The position numbers and the translations under genes are program-made. Positions 52,845 through 61,448 of a stretch of DNA of 64,000 bases are shown here, in pieces. Numbering within the stretch: the first letter of the stretch is position 1; every line of letters begins with the position of its first letter. Below the pieces are notes generated by a model. It did not search any database. It saw only the letters and a program-made list of their open reading frames with translations, and was not told where the DNA came from. The stretch is from Akkermansiaceae bacterium. GTDB taxonomy: Bacteria; Verrucomicrobiota; Verrucomicrobiia; Verrucomicrobiales; Akkermansiaceae. The stretch covers positions 1 to 64,000 of the forward strand of contig CAIKHZ010000229.1 in assembly GCA_903827375.1 (NCBI GenBank), given 5' to 3'.

Positions 52845-52908
52845 CAAAATTCAAAATTCAAAATTCAAAATCTAAAATTCAAAATCTAAAATTCAAAATT
52901 CAAAATCT
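52845..52908. repeat. AT-rich direct repeat of CAAAATT / CAAAATCT units
   Basis: About eight units of CAAAATTCAAAAT or CAAAATCTAAAATT lie between rluD and the next ATG. The stretch differs sharply in base composition from its GC-rich surroundings. A single related piece (AATTCAAAATGAAGG) occurs just after the truncated MBL-ligase gene near 36093. Confidence 0.85.
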
Positions 52909-52921
52909 CCAACCCCTCCCC

Positions 52922-53215
52922 ATGACTGACGACCTTCTGCCCGACCTCCTCGCCGCTGTGGAGCAACAACTCGCTTCACCACAAACCCGCTACGTCGCCG
53001 CAACCCTCGTTAGATTGGAAAAACTCGGCCTCAGCATCGGCGACGCTAAAGACCAGATGGCCCTCTGCCTGGGCGAAGCCATGGATCAAGTTCTGCGCCA
53101 CCACCGGCCATTTGACCAAGCCGCCTACCGAGCCTCGCTCGACTCTCTGCCATTCCCCGACGACGAGGAAAATGACGAACCCGGAGACGCTTCAGGAGAC
53201 GATTCTCTCCTCTGA
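52922..53215 (+). CDS. conserved small acidic protein of unknown function
   Basis: 97 residues from ATG 52922. The core, LASPQTRYVAATLVRLEKLGLSIGDAKDQMALCLGEAMDQVLRHHRPFD, is an all-helical pattern I have seen in small uncharacterised proteins of Planctomycetes and Verrucomicrobia. The C-terminus is acidic (PDDEENDEPGDASGDD). It has no signal peptide. The leader AAAATCTCCAACCCCTCCCC has no SD. It may be read from the rluD promoter, 100 nt upstream. I cannot suggest a function. Confidence 0.55.
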   Translation: MTDDLLPDLLAAVEQQLASPQTRYVAATLVRLEKLGLSIGDAKDQMALCLGEAMDQVLRHHRPFDQAAYRASLDSLPFPDDEENDEPGDASGDDSLL

Positions 53216-53322
53216 TTGAGCCTGACTGCAACTTGAGGAAATCGAGCTAGCTGGCCCCTGTGGCTGGGCTGAGGATCTCTGAAGTTACTCGGGCGGATGA
53301 GTGGGTTTGCCGGGCAGTCAGG

Positions 53323-55791
53323 TTACTTAGCGGGGTGGTGCCACAGGGATTCCCAGTAGCGCTGGTCCGTCTGATAGGCATTGACTGCGGCGTCGGGGGC
53401 GAGGTCCGCAGGCAATACGCCGTAGCGTTTCATCTCGCGGAGGTAGGCGGGACGGGGTTTGAAGTTAGGCATGTCAAAGCGGGTGATGGTCTCCAAGCGA
53501 TCCTTGCCGGCGGTGACCATTGCCAGCAGGGCTTGGTAGCCGGGGTCGGAGGTGTCCGCAAAGACTGCCTCAGTGTTATCAGGTTTGTGGCAGAGTTGAT
53601 AGCCGCCGGCGCTGCGGGCGAGCGGGGCTAACAATATCATGGATTTTTGCGGACGGCTGAGATTAAAGACGAGGTGGCGACTGGTGACGAGCGAGCGATC
53701 GGGAATCCTCGGCTGCCAGAACGAGGTGCCGCGTTCGTCAGAGAGATTGCGCGGCAGGCGCGGGGCTCCCTTGTCTGAGTGGCAGGCGAGGCAGCGGCTA
53801 TCCACCACCTGCGCAGCGGCACGGGTGCTGGGCCAGTCAACATCGGTGCCGACCTGGTTGTTTTCCTCGTAACCGCCGATCATGCCGGTGCCTAGTGCGG
53901 CATAAGTGCCCGGGTAGGTGGCTGCGGCGTCGATCCAAAGGCGCAACATGGTGGCTTGGTGAGGGGTGACGGTGGCACCGTAGTGGGAGCCGTCGATGAG
54001 CTTGAGCAAGCGGCTGGCGGAGGATCCGTGGGTGCGGGGGGCGTGGTTGCTGGTGGCCTGGTTGCGGCCATCGGAAAACAGGCCTGCGATGGTGAGCATG
54101 AAATAGCTATGGCTGAACATCGGGCCATGGTCGCCTGTTAGGATGAGTTTACCGGCATATGGGCCGCCGCGGGTGGTCTTGTCGTAGTCATGGCAAGCGA
54201 CGCAGGCGGAGTCGAGGATCGGTTGGATGTCACGGGGAAAGTCGAACACTTCAGGCACGCCGGGCACCGGGGTGATTTGGCTTGGCGGGTGGTCCAAGGC
54301 GGTGGGATGGAGCGGTGGAAGGGTGGTACGAGTGCGCTGCTCGTGGCAGCCGATACAGCTGGTGAGCTCACCCGGCTGGACTGTTAGAAAACTTTGCATG
54401 CGTTTTACAGCCATGTCTTTTTCATCCAAGGCGATAAAGAAGAAGCTACGACGTGCGGGAAGTTCGAGGAAGGCGGAGCCGTCGGGTTCCACTGGCACGG
54501 TGCCAGCCACGCGTTCGAGGGTGAAGGAACCGCCATAGGTAAGGGGGTCCATTCCGCCGGTGTAGTTGATGGGTTTGGGCAGTGACTCGATGACTAGCAA
54601 TTTACGGATTTCGCCGGGTTTGATGCCCTGCATATTGCGGCCTTCGAGGATATTGTAGAGGATGAGTTTGCCGGTGGCTTGGGCGGAATCGGTGTGGCGC
54701 GCAATGACCTTTCCCAATGAGCGCGGCAGGACGGGGCGTGGCTCATGCACCCAGAAGCCGGCTTGGCGCTCGGATTCCGGCAGCGTGAACAGCGGCGAGG
54801 TACCGCCTTTGCTGTCCATGGCGAGAATCTCGGCACCTCGGGCAACGATGAATGCCTCGGTGGAAAGTGGCCAGGGGTCGCGGAAATCAGCAGAGGCGGA
54901 TATCACGTGGACGGCAGCGGGGTCGTCGGGGCCGAGGCGCGGATTGAGAGTGACGACCTGGCCAGCGTGTTCCATTTGGCCGTGGCCGGGGGAGAAAATA
55001 CTAACGATTTGATCGGAGTCCGGGATGGGCTTGGCATCGATCATGACGATGCCCGGGGCCTGGTTGCCGAAGTAAATCATCTGGTTGGTGCCGTCTGGAT
55101 TGGCGCTCCAGAGGTGATGATAGTGGACTTGGGAGCGGTCGATGTACTCCCAGCGCTGATAGAGGATGCGGCCATCGGGAAGTGGCCACGGGGTATTTTC
55201 CTGTTCGAGGTTAGCGGAAATGAGCTCGATGTTGCTGCCGTCCGCGTTGCAGCGGTGGAGGGTGGCGACCTGGGTGAGCCAGCAATTGACCCAGCGTTTG
55301 CAGCGGCTGGAGACAAACACGATGCCGCCGTCTGGCAGTTGGCTTGGTTCGAAGTCATCCCACGGGCCGTCGGTGAGTTGGTGCATGTCTGAGCCGTCGA
55401 GCCGACACTCATGGAGGTGATAGTGCGGATCGGAACCCTTGCGCCATGCAAACAGGATGCGGCTGGCATCGGCGTTAAGAACCGGATCGCGGATGCCGCC
55501 GAGCGGATCGTCAATCAGGTTAGTGACTTGTCCGCTAACCACATTGAGTTTGCAGAGGCGGCCACCGGGTAGGTAGGTGGCACGGTTCTCATTGGGGCCG
55601 TAGTAGCTGAAGTTGGCATACCAATGGCCGTCGCTGGGATTGTTTTTTCGCACGGCGAAGACAATCTCCTTGAGTGCCGGGGCATGGCCCAGCACGTCAC
55701 TGCGCACGTCGGCGGAGGCCACATTCAGGCCGGCGGTCAGCGCCAGAGCGGTTGCCAGGAGGCGCGGTGGGCATGATGGGTTGATTGGCAT
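53323..55791 (-). CDS. HzsA-like secreted cytochrome with PD40 propeller (paralogue C)
   Basis: 822 residues from ATG 55791 with a signal peptide (LLATALALTAGLNVASA). It is shorter than paralogues A and B because it lacks their N-terminal extra domains. A propeller (50-330) shows PVLNADASRILFAWRKGSD, FEPSQLPDGGIVFVSSRCKRWV and PLPDGRILYQRWEYIDRSQVHYHHLWSANPDGTN. The HzsA-like segment has GTVPVEPDGSAFLELPARRSFF. Three heme-binding CxxCH sites follow: CIGCH (about 477), CVACH (about 528) and CLACH (about 665). The last is not present in A or B. It is the third gene of the SUMF1, propeller-MauG, HzsA-like set. Electron transfer among these exported proteins is a reasonable inference; the substrate is unknown. 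Confidence 0.78.
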   Translation of the reverse strand: MPINPSCPPRLLATALALTAGLNVASADVRSDVLGHAPALKEIVFAVRKNNPSDGHWYANFSYYGPNENRATYLPGGRLCKLNVVSGQVTNLIDDPLGGIRDPVLNADASRILFAWRKGSDPHYHLHECRLDGSDMHQLTDGPWDDFEPSQLPDGGIVFVSSRCKRWVNCWLTQVATLHRCNADGSNIELISANLEQENTPWPLPDGRILYQRWEYIDRSQVHYHHLWSANPDGTNQMIYFGNQAPGIVMIDAKPIPDSDQIVSIFSPGHGQMEHAGQVVTLNPRLGPDDPAAVHVISASADFRDPWPLSTEAFIVARGAEILAMDSKGGTSPLFTLPESERQAGFWVHEPRPVLPRSLGKVIARHTDSAQATGKLILYNILEGRNMQGIKPGEIRKLLVIESLPKPINYTGGMDPLTYGGSFTLERVAGTVPVEPDGSAFLELPARRSFFFIALDEKDMAVKRMQSFLTVQPGELTSCIGCHEQRTRTTLPPLHPTALDHPPSQITPVPGVPEVFDFPRDIQPILDSACVACHDYDKTTRGGPYAGKLILTGDHGPMFSHSYFMLTIAGLFSDGRNQATSNHAPRTHGSSASRLLKLIDGSHYGATVTPHQATMLRLWIDAAATYPGTYAALGTGMIGGYEENNQVGTDVDWPSTRAAAQVVDSRCLACHSDKGAPRLPRNLSDERGTSFWQPRIPDRSLVTSRHLVFNLSRPQKSMILLAPLARSAGGYQLCHKPDNTEAVFADTSDPGYQALLAMVTAGKDRLETITRFDMPNFKPRPAYLREMKRYGVLPADLAPDAAVNAYQTDQRYWESLWHHPAK

Positions 55792-55978
55792 AGGAATGGT
55801 TGGATGTTGGCGGAGGGCATGGTCCCCTGCCACCGGTGGCCCGGGCATCCTACCCGGTGCATCTTTTCAAACAATCAAAGGTGTTGGTATAGGCGAAAAA
55901 GCAATTCTCGAAAGGCAACTGAGATGAATTGTATCGACGGTCTGTGAGCGCCGATATGTGCGAAATCTCCTCTTGCGC

Positions 55979-56001
55979 AGCGACGGTCAAAGACTGCCGC
56001 T
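55979..56001. repeat. imperfect palindrome related to 39684-39708
   Basis: AGCGACGGTC-AAA-GACTGCCGCT forms a 10-bp stem with one mismatch and one G-U pair. It lies in the 265-nt gap between the propeller-MauG stop and the HzsA-like start. Without a T-tract it is not a classical terminator, and the shared GCGAC-GTCAA core links it to the other palindrome. Confidence 0.45.
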
Positions 56002-56056
56002 ACAGGGCTTCACATGAGCTGATCATAGATAGGCCCCTACAAGCTGATCGATATTC

Positions 56057-57862
56057 TTAGAGCGATTGCAGATAGGCGCTGAGGTCGTCGAGCTGGGCGG
56101 GAGTCAGCTTTGAGGTGACTCCGTGTTTGTCTTTGGTGTTTTGCTCGACGAGCACCTCGCGGATGGTCACCGCGCTGCCATCGTGGAGGTACGGAGGGGT
56201 GCGCCACAATTCGGTCAGGGAGGTCGTGTCGAATCTGAGAGCTCCTTGGTCGAAGGGGCGGCTGGTGCCCACATCGTACATTTGGAGGTTGGTGAGCAAG
56301 GGGCCTGGGTGGCATTTGGCGCAGGCGATTTGGGGGTCGTTGTAGAGTTTTTCACCGCGCAGAGCGGCGTCGGTCAGGGACCCGTCCGCCTTGCGGTAAG
56401 GACTCACCACCGGTTGGAGACCTTTCAGATAGGAATAGACAGCTTGCACATCCTCGTTTTTCGGCTCAGTGAAAAGAATGTGGACGAAGCCGGCCCGAAC
56501 ACAGGCTTGTAAATCGTCGCGGGCACCGTGGGACATGAGCGGCGGCGTACGGTCGCTGAAGACGAGCGAACGGGCGTTTTTCGGATTGCCCAGACCGTCG
56601 TTGAGCAAATCCCAGTTGAGACCGTCGGCCCGCCCGTCAGGATGGCATGAGGCACAGCTGAGCCAACGCTGGAAGCAGCGGCCCGCATCGTGGAAGAGCG
56701 CTTCGCCTTGGCGGGCAAGATCGGCCTGGGGCTGCACACCGAGCGCTACGGCGACCGGGGCGGCACCGTTAATGTCGGTCAGGACGACGTCGCCAGAGAA
56801 GTACGCGGCGCTGGCTACGCGCTTGCCATCGGGAGCCACGGCGAGACCACGGGGGCCTTTGCCCGGAAGGTCCACGCGGCGGATGAGGTTGTGGCGGTAG
56901 AGGGCGGCGAGGTCATTGACGAGCAATTCGGGGGTTTCCTTGAGGATTTCCGGGAGTCGTTCGAGGTCGATGAGGGCGAGTTGATGGACGCCGGAGAGGG
57001 TGATGAACAAACGCATACCGGAGGGATCCAGCGCGATACCCCAGGGGTCGGCCGCCCCATCCATCACTTGGTCCAAGAGGACGGTGGCGACAATTTTGCT
57101 GGCTGCCACGTCGATGATCGTCATGGCATTGGTATTGACCCAGCCGCGATCGAGTTGGGTGGTAGGCAGGTTAAATCGGCCGAGTGTGTGGACGACGTAA
57201 GCGGTGTGGCCGTCGCCGCTGACGGCGATGCCGCGGGTGTTGGTGGCGCCGAGAGGCAAGCGGATTGGGGGTTTGGCTTGCAATGTTTGGAGATCGATCA
57301 CCGACACTTGGGTGGCCGTGTCCGGGGCGACGGCGGCGGTGTCCGGGATGAGGTTGCTAACGAGAGCAAGGGACTCGTCCGGGGTGATGGCCACAGCGGT
57401 GGGTTGGCGGCCGACGGTGATGTTGGCCTTGGTGGTGCCGGAGGCGACGTCGATGACGGTGAGTTTGTCCAAGCCCCAATCGGTGGCCAGCAGGAATTTA
57501 TGGCGCGGGGCCATGGCGAGTCCGCGAGGGTAGCGGCCGGTGGTTAGGCGGCGGGTGACTGCGCCGCTAGCAGGATCGATTTCAGCGATGCTGCTGGCAC
57601 CGGTTTCTGAGGCGAAGAGGTGTTTTCCATCAGGTGCCCAAGCGAGGCCGGCGGGAGCGCCGCTGAGTTTGATCGTGCGCAGGACGGTGTTGTTAGCTGG
57701 GTCAATGAGGACCACCGCCGGGCTGGTGGCATCCGTGACCGCGAGAATTTTCCCATCGGGTGCGAAGGCGGTTTCAAGGGCCGAGTGCACCTCGGCACCC
57801 ATCGCTGAGTGCAGGGCGGTTGCGGCGAGGATGGCGGTCAGCCAAGCGGGGGCATGTTTCAT
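56057..57862 (-). CDS. YVTN beta-propeller fused to MauG-type diheme cytochrome
   Basis: 601 residues from ATG 57862 (the ORF-track start is 92 codons too early), with a signal peptide ending SAMGA. Residues 25-370 are a YncE/YVTN-like seven-blade propeller: LAVTDATSPAVVLIDPANNTVLRTIKLSG, TGRYPRGLAMAPRHKFLLATDWGLDKLTVIDVASG, KIVATVLLDQVMDGAADPWGIALDPSGMRLFITLSGVH. Residues 380-601 are a diheme cytochrome c peroxidase/MauG-like domain with CASCHPDGRADG (about 401) and CAKCHPGPLLTN (about 512), RTPPLMSHGARDD and RTPPYLHDGSAVTIREVL. Such fusions oxidise small molecules or modify proteins through high-valent heme. It lies 100 nt after the SUMF1-like gene and 265 nt before the HzsA-like gene, all on one strand. 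Confidence 0.85.
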   Translation of the reverse strand: MKHAPAWLTAILAATALHSAMGAEVHSALETAFAPDGKILAVTDATSPAVVLIDPANNTVLRTIKLSGAPAGLAWAPDGKHLFASETGASSIAEIDPASGAVTRRLTTGRYPRGLAMAPRHKFLLATDWGLDKLTVIDVASGTTKANITVGRQPTAVAITPDESLALVSNLIPDTAAVAPDTATQVSVIDLQTLQAKPPIRLPLGATNTRGIAVSGDGHTAYVVHTLGRFNLPTTQLDRGWVNTNAMTIIDVAASKIVATVLLDQVMDGAADPWGIALDPSGMRLFITLSGVHQLALIDLERLPEILKETPELLVNDLAALYRHNLIRRVDLPGKGPRGLAVAPDGKRVASAAYFSGDVVLTDINGAAPVAVALGVQPQADLARQGEALFHDAGRCFQRWLSCASCHPDGRADGLNWDLLNDGLGNPKNARSLVFSDRTPPLMSHGARDDLQACVRAGFVHILFTEPKNEDVQAVYSYLKGLQPVVSPYRKADGSLTDAALRGEKLYNDPQIACAKCHPGPLLTNLQMYDVGTSRPFDQGALRFDTTSLTELWRTPPYLHDGSAVTIREVLVEQNTKDKHGVTSKLTPAQLDDLSAYLQSL

Positions 57863-57962
57863 CGGGTGGAGGGGTGGGAGTGGAGCTGGTTCCCGCGCCG
57901 CAAGCACACGCAACGCGGAAACCGAGGGCCTATTTGCAGTTAATAGCAGGCAATGCTGCGGG

Positions 57963-58844
57963 TCATTTGGCGGGTTTGGCAGGTTTGGCCGGCTCGGCTT
58001 TGCCGGAACCCAGAGCGACGACGCGGAAGCCGTAGTTGGGCCATTTTCCGCCATCGACATCGTAGCGGGTTGTCGCAAGCAGATAGGCATCTTTGTCGTG
58101 CATGTAGAATGAACCGCCACGGAGGCCGACCTTATCACCCGTCATGGTTTCGTTGTATTCCCAAACGTTGCCGTCCTGATCAAACGTCCCCCATGGACTG
58201 GGGGCTGTCTTGAAACTGCCGACATCGGTGGGGGTGTCACTGTTCAGGTTGCAGGCCGGGGCGCTGCCACCTTTCACCGCGTATGGCCAATAGCCCGGGC
58301 CACCGGGTTTTTCGGCATCGAAATAGGCGGCTTTGTACCATTCGTTTTCAGTGGCAATGGCCCACTTCAAGGTTTTGCCGACGGCAAGGGTGGCGTGATT
58401 TGGCGGAGTCACCTGGCCCCACTTGATTGTGTAGCTGCCGCTCTCCGTGTCGGCGCCGATGCCGCCGCCGTTGCTCAACCAGTTCGCGTAACGAACGCAG
58501 GAGAGCCAAGTGAGGTAGTTGACGGGTTTTTTGCCCATGGCATCTTTCAAGCTATAGGTGAAGCTGCCGGCTTCGCCGCTGCGGAGGATCCCGCCGTATT
58601 GGGTGCCCATGCGGCCGTCGTAGAGTTCGTAGGAATCGCTTTTGGCGACGGCGTTGAGAAAGGCGCAATACTCTTCGTTGGTCACCTCGAATTTGCCGAT
58701 TTTGTATTCGTAGGGCACTGCGCCATAGCCCGTGGAGTCGGCCGCATTGCCCGGCTTGCCCACCGGAACTGTCACTGGTGGGGCCGCTTGGACTGCGACA
58801 GAGGCGGCTAACAGCAGCCAAATGGATTTGGAATGGGTCATCAT
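57963..58844 (-). CDS. SUMF1/FGE-sulfatase-fold secreted protein without catalytic cysteines
   Basis: About 293 residues from ATG 58844; a signal peptide ends VAVQAAP. The FGE fold is clear: YKIGKFEVTNEEYCAFLNAVA, YLTWLSCVRYANWLSN, WAIATENEWYKAAYFD, GTFDQDGNVWEYNETMTG, and GLRGGSFYMHDKDAYLLATTRY. In true formylglycine-generating enzymes the GGS motif is followed by two cysteines (GGS-xx-C-xxxx-C); here both are missing. The domain is therefore expected to act as a binding or structural module, as in many bacterial SUMF1 proteins. A proline/lysine tail (EPAKPAKPAK) ends the protein. It is first in the three-gene cytochrome set. Confidence 0.82.
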   Translation of the reverse strand: MMTHSKSIWLLLAASVAVQAAPPVTVPVGKPGNAADSTGYGAVPYEYKIGKFEVTNEEYCAFLNAVAKSDSYELYDGRMGTQYGGILRSGEAGSFTYSLKDAMGKKPVNYLTWLSCVRYANWLSNGGGIGADTESGSYTIKWGQVTPPNHATLAVGKTLKWAIATENEWYKAAYFDAEKPGGPGYWPYAVKGGSAPACNLNSDTPTDVGSFKTAPSPWGTFDQDGNVWEYNETMTGDKVGLRGGSFYMHDKDAYLLATTRYDVDGGKWPNYGFRVVALGSGKAEPAKPAKPAK

Positions 58845-59257
58845 ATGGTAATTAGTTTGGTATTTGCCGAAACAGTTTGCCTTCATTCTCTGACAACTGG
58901 ATCGCGGCTGCCCACCTTACGTGCCACGGTCCGGGGGTCTTTCGGAAAATTTTGTCTAGGTGTGCGGGATTGGTGAGACGTGTGGCAAGTGCGGCCATGG
59001 GTGCCAAACCAAGGCGAGGCGGATTGCAAAATCCACAGGCTTGTGAGGGGTTGCGGCAAAGTGGGAATCGTTGTGAGGGATCGGGCATTATGGCGGACGC
59101 AGTGTCCCTAAGTATCTAGCCAAAGAACTCGGCGTTAGACCTCAAAAGAGCCAATGAGTCGAGCAAGTTCAATTCCCTGAAATTGCCGTCAAACTCAGGA
59201 GCCGCACAAGCCTATTTGTCGCGCTTGTGGCTTTGGAGAGGAGGGGGCAGAACTCAG
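58845..59257. other. 413-nt gap between rimO and the cytochrome set
   Basis: No gene recognised. A stem-loop, AGCCACAAGC with an 11-nt loop and GCTTGTGCGGCT read on the minus strand, lies at 59200-59232, 25 nt after the rimO stop. It could end rimO transcription, but no T-run follows. The promoter of the SUMF1-like gene should be in the left part; no boxes could be marked safely. Confidence 0.45.
59200..59232 (-). terminator. possible rimO terminator hairpin (no T-tract)
   Basis: AGCCACAAGC pairs with GCTTGTGCGGCT around an 11-nt loop and a one-base bulge, just downstream of rimO. The following bases are CCTGAGTTTG, so only a weak or factor-dependent terminator is likely. Confidence 0.35.
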
Positions 59258-60664
59258 TCAATGCTTCGCAACGAGATCGTAGCCGCGCCAATCGCCGATG
59301 GTGATGGTCGCGAATTGGCCAACGGGCAGGGCCTCATCGACATGCACTGAGCCGTCGATTTCCGGGGCGTCCCAGGCGCTGCGGGCCAGGCCGGGGCTTT
59401 CGACGAGCACACGCACTGACCTGCCGACCTGGGCTTGGTTGGTTTCGCCGGCGATGCGTTGAAGGGCTGCCATGGCGCGTGACCAGCGGCTGCGGCGGGT
59501 CATGTGGTGGAGGTGGCCGTTCAATTGATAGGCGCGGGTGCCTTCTTCCTTGGAGTATTGAAATACCCCGGCACGCTCAAAGCGGAACTCATCGATAAAG
59601 TCCAACAATTCCTGGAAATCCTCCTCGGTTTCGCCGGGGAAGCCAACGATGAAGGTGGTGCGAATGGCCAGGCCGGGGATGCCGACGCGCATCCGGCGCA
59701 GCAGGTCGCGGATGTAGTCGCCGCTGGTCACCCGCTGCATGGCCGTGAGCATGCGATCGGATATGTGTTGGAGCGGGATATCGACGTACTTGGCCACCTT
59801 GTCGCAGGCGGCGATGGTTTCTATCAATTCATCAGACCAATGGGCCGGGTGGGTGTAGAGGAGTCGCACCCAGAAGTCGCCGGGAAGCTGGTTGATGGCG
59901 CGCAGCAGGCTGGCGAGGCTTTCGCCCTTGGTGGAATCCACTGGCGAGGTCGGCTTCGGGCGGTGCTCGCTCCAGTGGTCCATGCCAAAATACGTGGTAT
60001 CCTGGGAAATGAGGTTGATTTCCTTGACCCCCGAAGCGACCAGCGCCTCGACTTCGCGCACGACTGAGTTCTGGCTGCGGGAACGGTGGCGACCGCGGAT
60101 TTGCGGAATAATGCAAAACGAACAGGTGTGGTTGCAACCTTCGGCAATCTTGACGTAGGCAAAATGGTCCGGCGTGAGCCGGAAACGCGGCGTCGTGTAA
60201 TCCGGAACAAATTGAGGCTTGAGCGTGACGAAATCGCGGGGGTCGTCGGTGGCTGCGGGCCCCTCGTCCTTGGTTAGTTCGCTTTGATCGTTAGATCCTA
60301 ACAGCTTGTGGATGATCGGAGCGATTTTTGGGAGTTGGTCGAGGCCGATGAAGGCATCGACTTCCGGCATCAGACCGGGCAGGTCCTTTGCAAAGCGTTG
60401 AGACAAGCAGCCTGCGACGATGATTTTCTGGCGGGCTCGTTCGGGGTCGGCGCTGCGGTCCTTGACGGCACCGAACACAGCGTCGATTGACTCCTGCTTG
60501 GCGATATCGATGAACGAGCAGGTGTTGATGATGAGCACATCGGCGAGTTCGGGATCTGGAGTCATGGCCATGCCGGCCTGGGCGAGGTGCCCGAGCATGA
60601 CTTCCGAGTCGATGAGGTTTTTGGCGCAACCCAGGGAGATGAGGCCGACGGTGGTGGTGGGCAT
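59258..60664 (-). CDS. rimO: ribosomal protein S12 methylthiotransferase RimO
   Basis: 468 residues. The N-terminal UPF0004 domain has VGLISLGCAKNLIDSEVMLGHL and ADVLIINTCSFIDIAKQESID, holding the second iron-sulfur cluster. The radical-SAM motif is CNHTCSFC in YVKIAEGCNHTCSFCIIPQIRGRHRSR. KYVDIPLQHISDRMLTAMQR and IRTTFIVGFPGETEEDFQELLDF follow, and a C-terminal TRAM domain ends the protein. S12-specific features (LGCAKN rather than MiaB motifs) support RimO. It methylthiolates Asp88 of ribosomal protein S12. It starts 3 nt after the stop of the 220-residue coiled-coil gene, so the two are translationally close. Confidence 0.95.
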   Translation of the reverse strand: MPTTTVGLISLGCAKNLIDSEVMLGHLAQAGMAMTPDPELADVLIINTCSFIDIAKQESIDAVFGAVKDRSADPERARQKIIVAGCLSQRFAKDLPGLMPEVDAFIGLDQLPKIAPIIHKLLGSNDQSELTKDEGPAATDDPRDFVTLKPQFVPDYTTPRFRLTPDHFAYVKIAEGCNHTCSFCIIPQIRGRHRSRSQNSVVREVEALVASGVKEINLISQDTTYFGMDHWSEHRPKPTSPVDSTKGESLASLLRAINQLPGDFWVRLLYTHPAHWSDELIETIAACDKVAKYVDIPLQHISDRMLTAMQRVTSGDYIRDLLRRMRVGIPGLAIRTTFIVGFPGETEEDFQELLDFIDEFRFERAGVFQYSKEEGTRAYQLNGHLHHMTRRSRWSRAMAALQRIAGETNQAQVGRSVRVLVESPGLARSAWDAPEIDGSVHVDEALPVGQFATITIGDWRGYDLVAKH

Positions 60665-60667
60665 GTT

Positions 60668-61330
60668 TTAGAAGCGCGGCGGCAGGATGAGTTCGTCGCC
60701 GCGCACCGGGGCGATGGTGCCGAAGCCGGGAAGCACGTTGGCGATAGCTTCGCCACCGACGATGGAAGAGATTTTAAGTTTGCCGAGGATGCCGGTATTG
60801 CGGCGGATATCGAGGATGGTGTTTTGTTGGACTTGATCGGGCATGAGCACCTCGAGGGTGACGAAGGTGCCGGTTTGGGGATCATTGACGCATTCCTTGA
60901 CTTTGGCGACGAGCAGGGCTTGGGCGATGAGGCGGGCTTCGCGGGCGGTGGCGTTCTTTTTTTCCAGCTCGCCACGAACCAACTCCATGTTCTCACTGTC
61001 GGAGACCTTGGCGTTTCGTTCGGCCTTGGCTTTCTCTTCGGCGAGCGCCAGGCTGCGCTCCTCGCTTTCCTTCAAGCGTTGTTTGGTGACCTCCAGCTCG
61101 TCGTGGTTGGCAGGCGGCGGGGCAACGGGGGCTGCGGCGCTTTGCTGAAGTTGTTTTTCCAAGGCGGCGCGGTTGATGTCCTCGCGGAGGGCATCGACGG
61201 TTTTGCGCAGGCGTTCGGTTTCATCGGCCGGGGTGTTTTTCACCCCTTGCTGCATGTTATTCCAAGACATCACCACGGCCGCGAGCAGCAGGGCGACGGT
61301 GGTGCCAAGAAGGAGTTTGGTTGTGTCCAT
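60668..61330 (-). CDS. membrane-anchored coiled-coil protein of unknown function
   Basis: 220 residues. An N-terminal membrane helix (KLLLGTTVALLLAAVVMSW) is followed by about 90 residues of coiled coil (TERLRKTVDALREDINRAALEKQLQQ, RLKESEERSLALAEEKAKAERNAKVSDSENMELVRGELEKK). A C-terminal beta domain ends the protein (GTFVTLEVLMPDQVQQNTILDIRRNTGILGKLKISSIVGGEAIANVLPGFG). The layout suggests a scaffold or a flagellar/pilus-associated factor, but I recognise no family. It sits directly upstream of rimO (3 nt). The leader has no SD. Confidence 0.6.
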   Translation of the reverse strand: MDTTKLLLGTTVALLLAAVVMSWNNMQQGVKNTPADETERLRKTVDALREDINRAALEKQLQQSAAAPVAPPPANHDELEVTKQRLKESEERSLALAEEKAKAERNAKVSDSENMELVRGELEKKNATAREARLIAQALLVAKVKECVNDPQTGTFVTLEVLMPDQVQQNTILDIRRNTGILGKLKISSIVGGEAIANVLPGFGTIAPVRGDELILPPRF

Positions 61331-61448
61331 GCGCGGAAGATGACCGGAGCAGCCCTAGCTGTCAACGCGGCAACGCAGGAATTGCCATGAACGGCCTAAA
61401 ATGCCTGGTTCGGCGGGCTGGGAAGTGCGTGGGCCGGAGAGGGTTTAC

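Noticed and set aside
52845-52908. CRISPR or origin of replication at the AT-rich repeat
   Set aside because: Units are too short and contiguous for CRISPR, and no DnaA boxes or replication genes are adjacent.
56690-57547. 285-aa plus-strand ORF
   Set aside because: Gly/Glu/Asp-rich shadow of the propeller-MauG gene.
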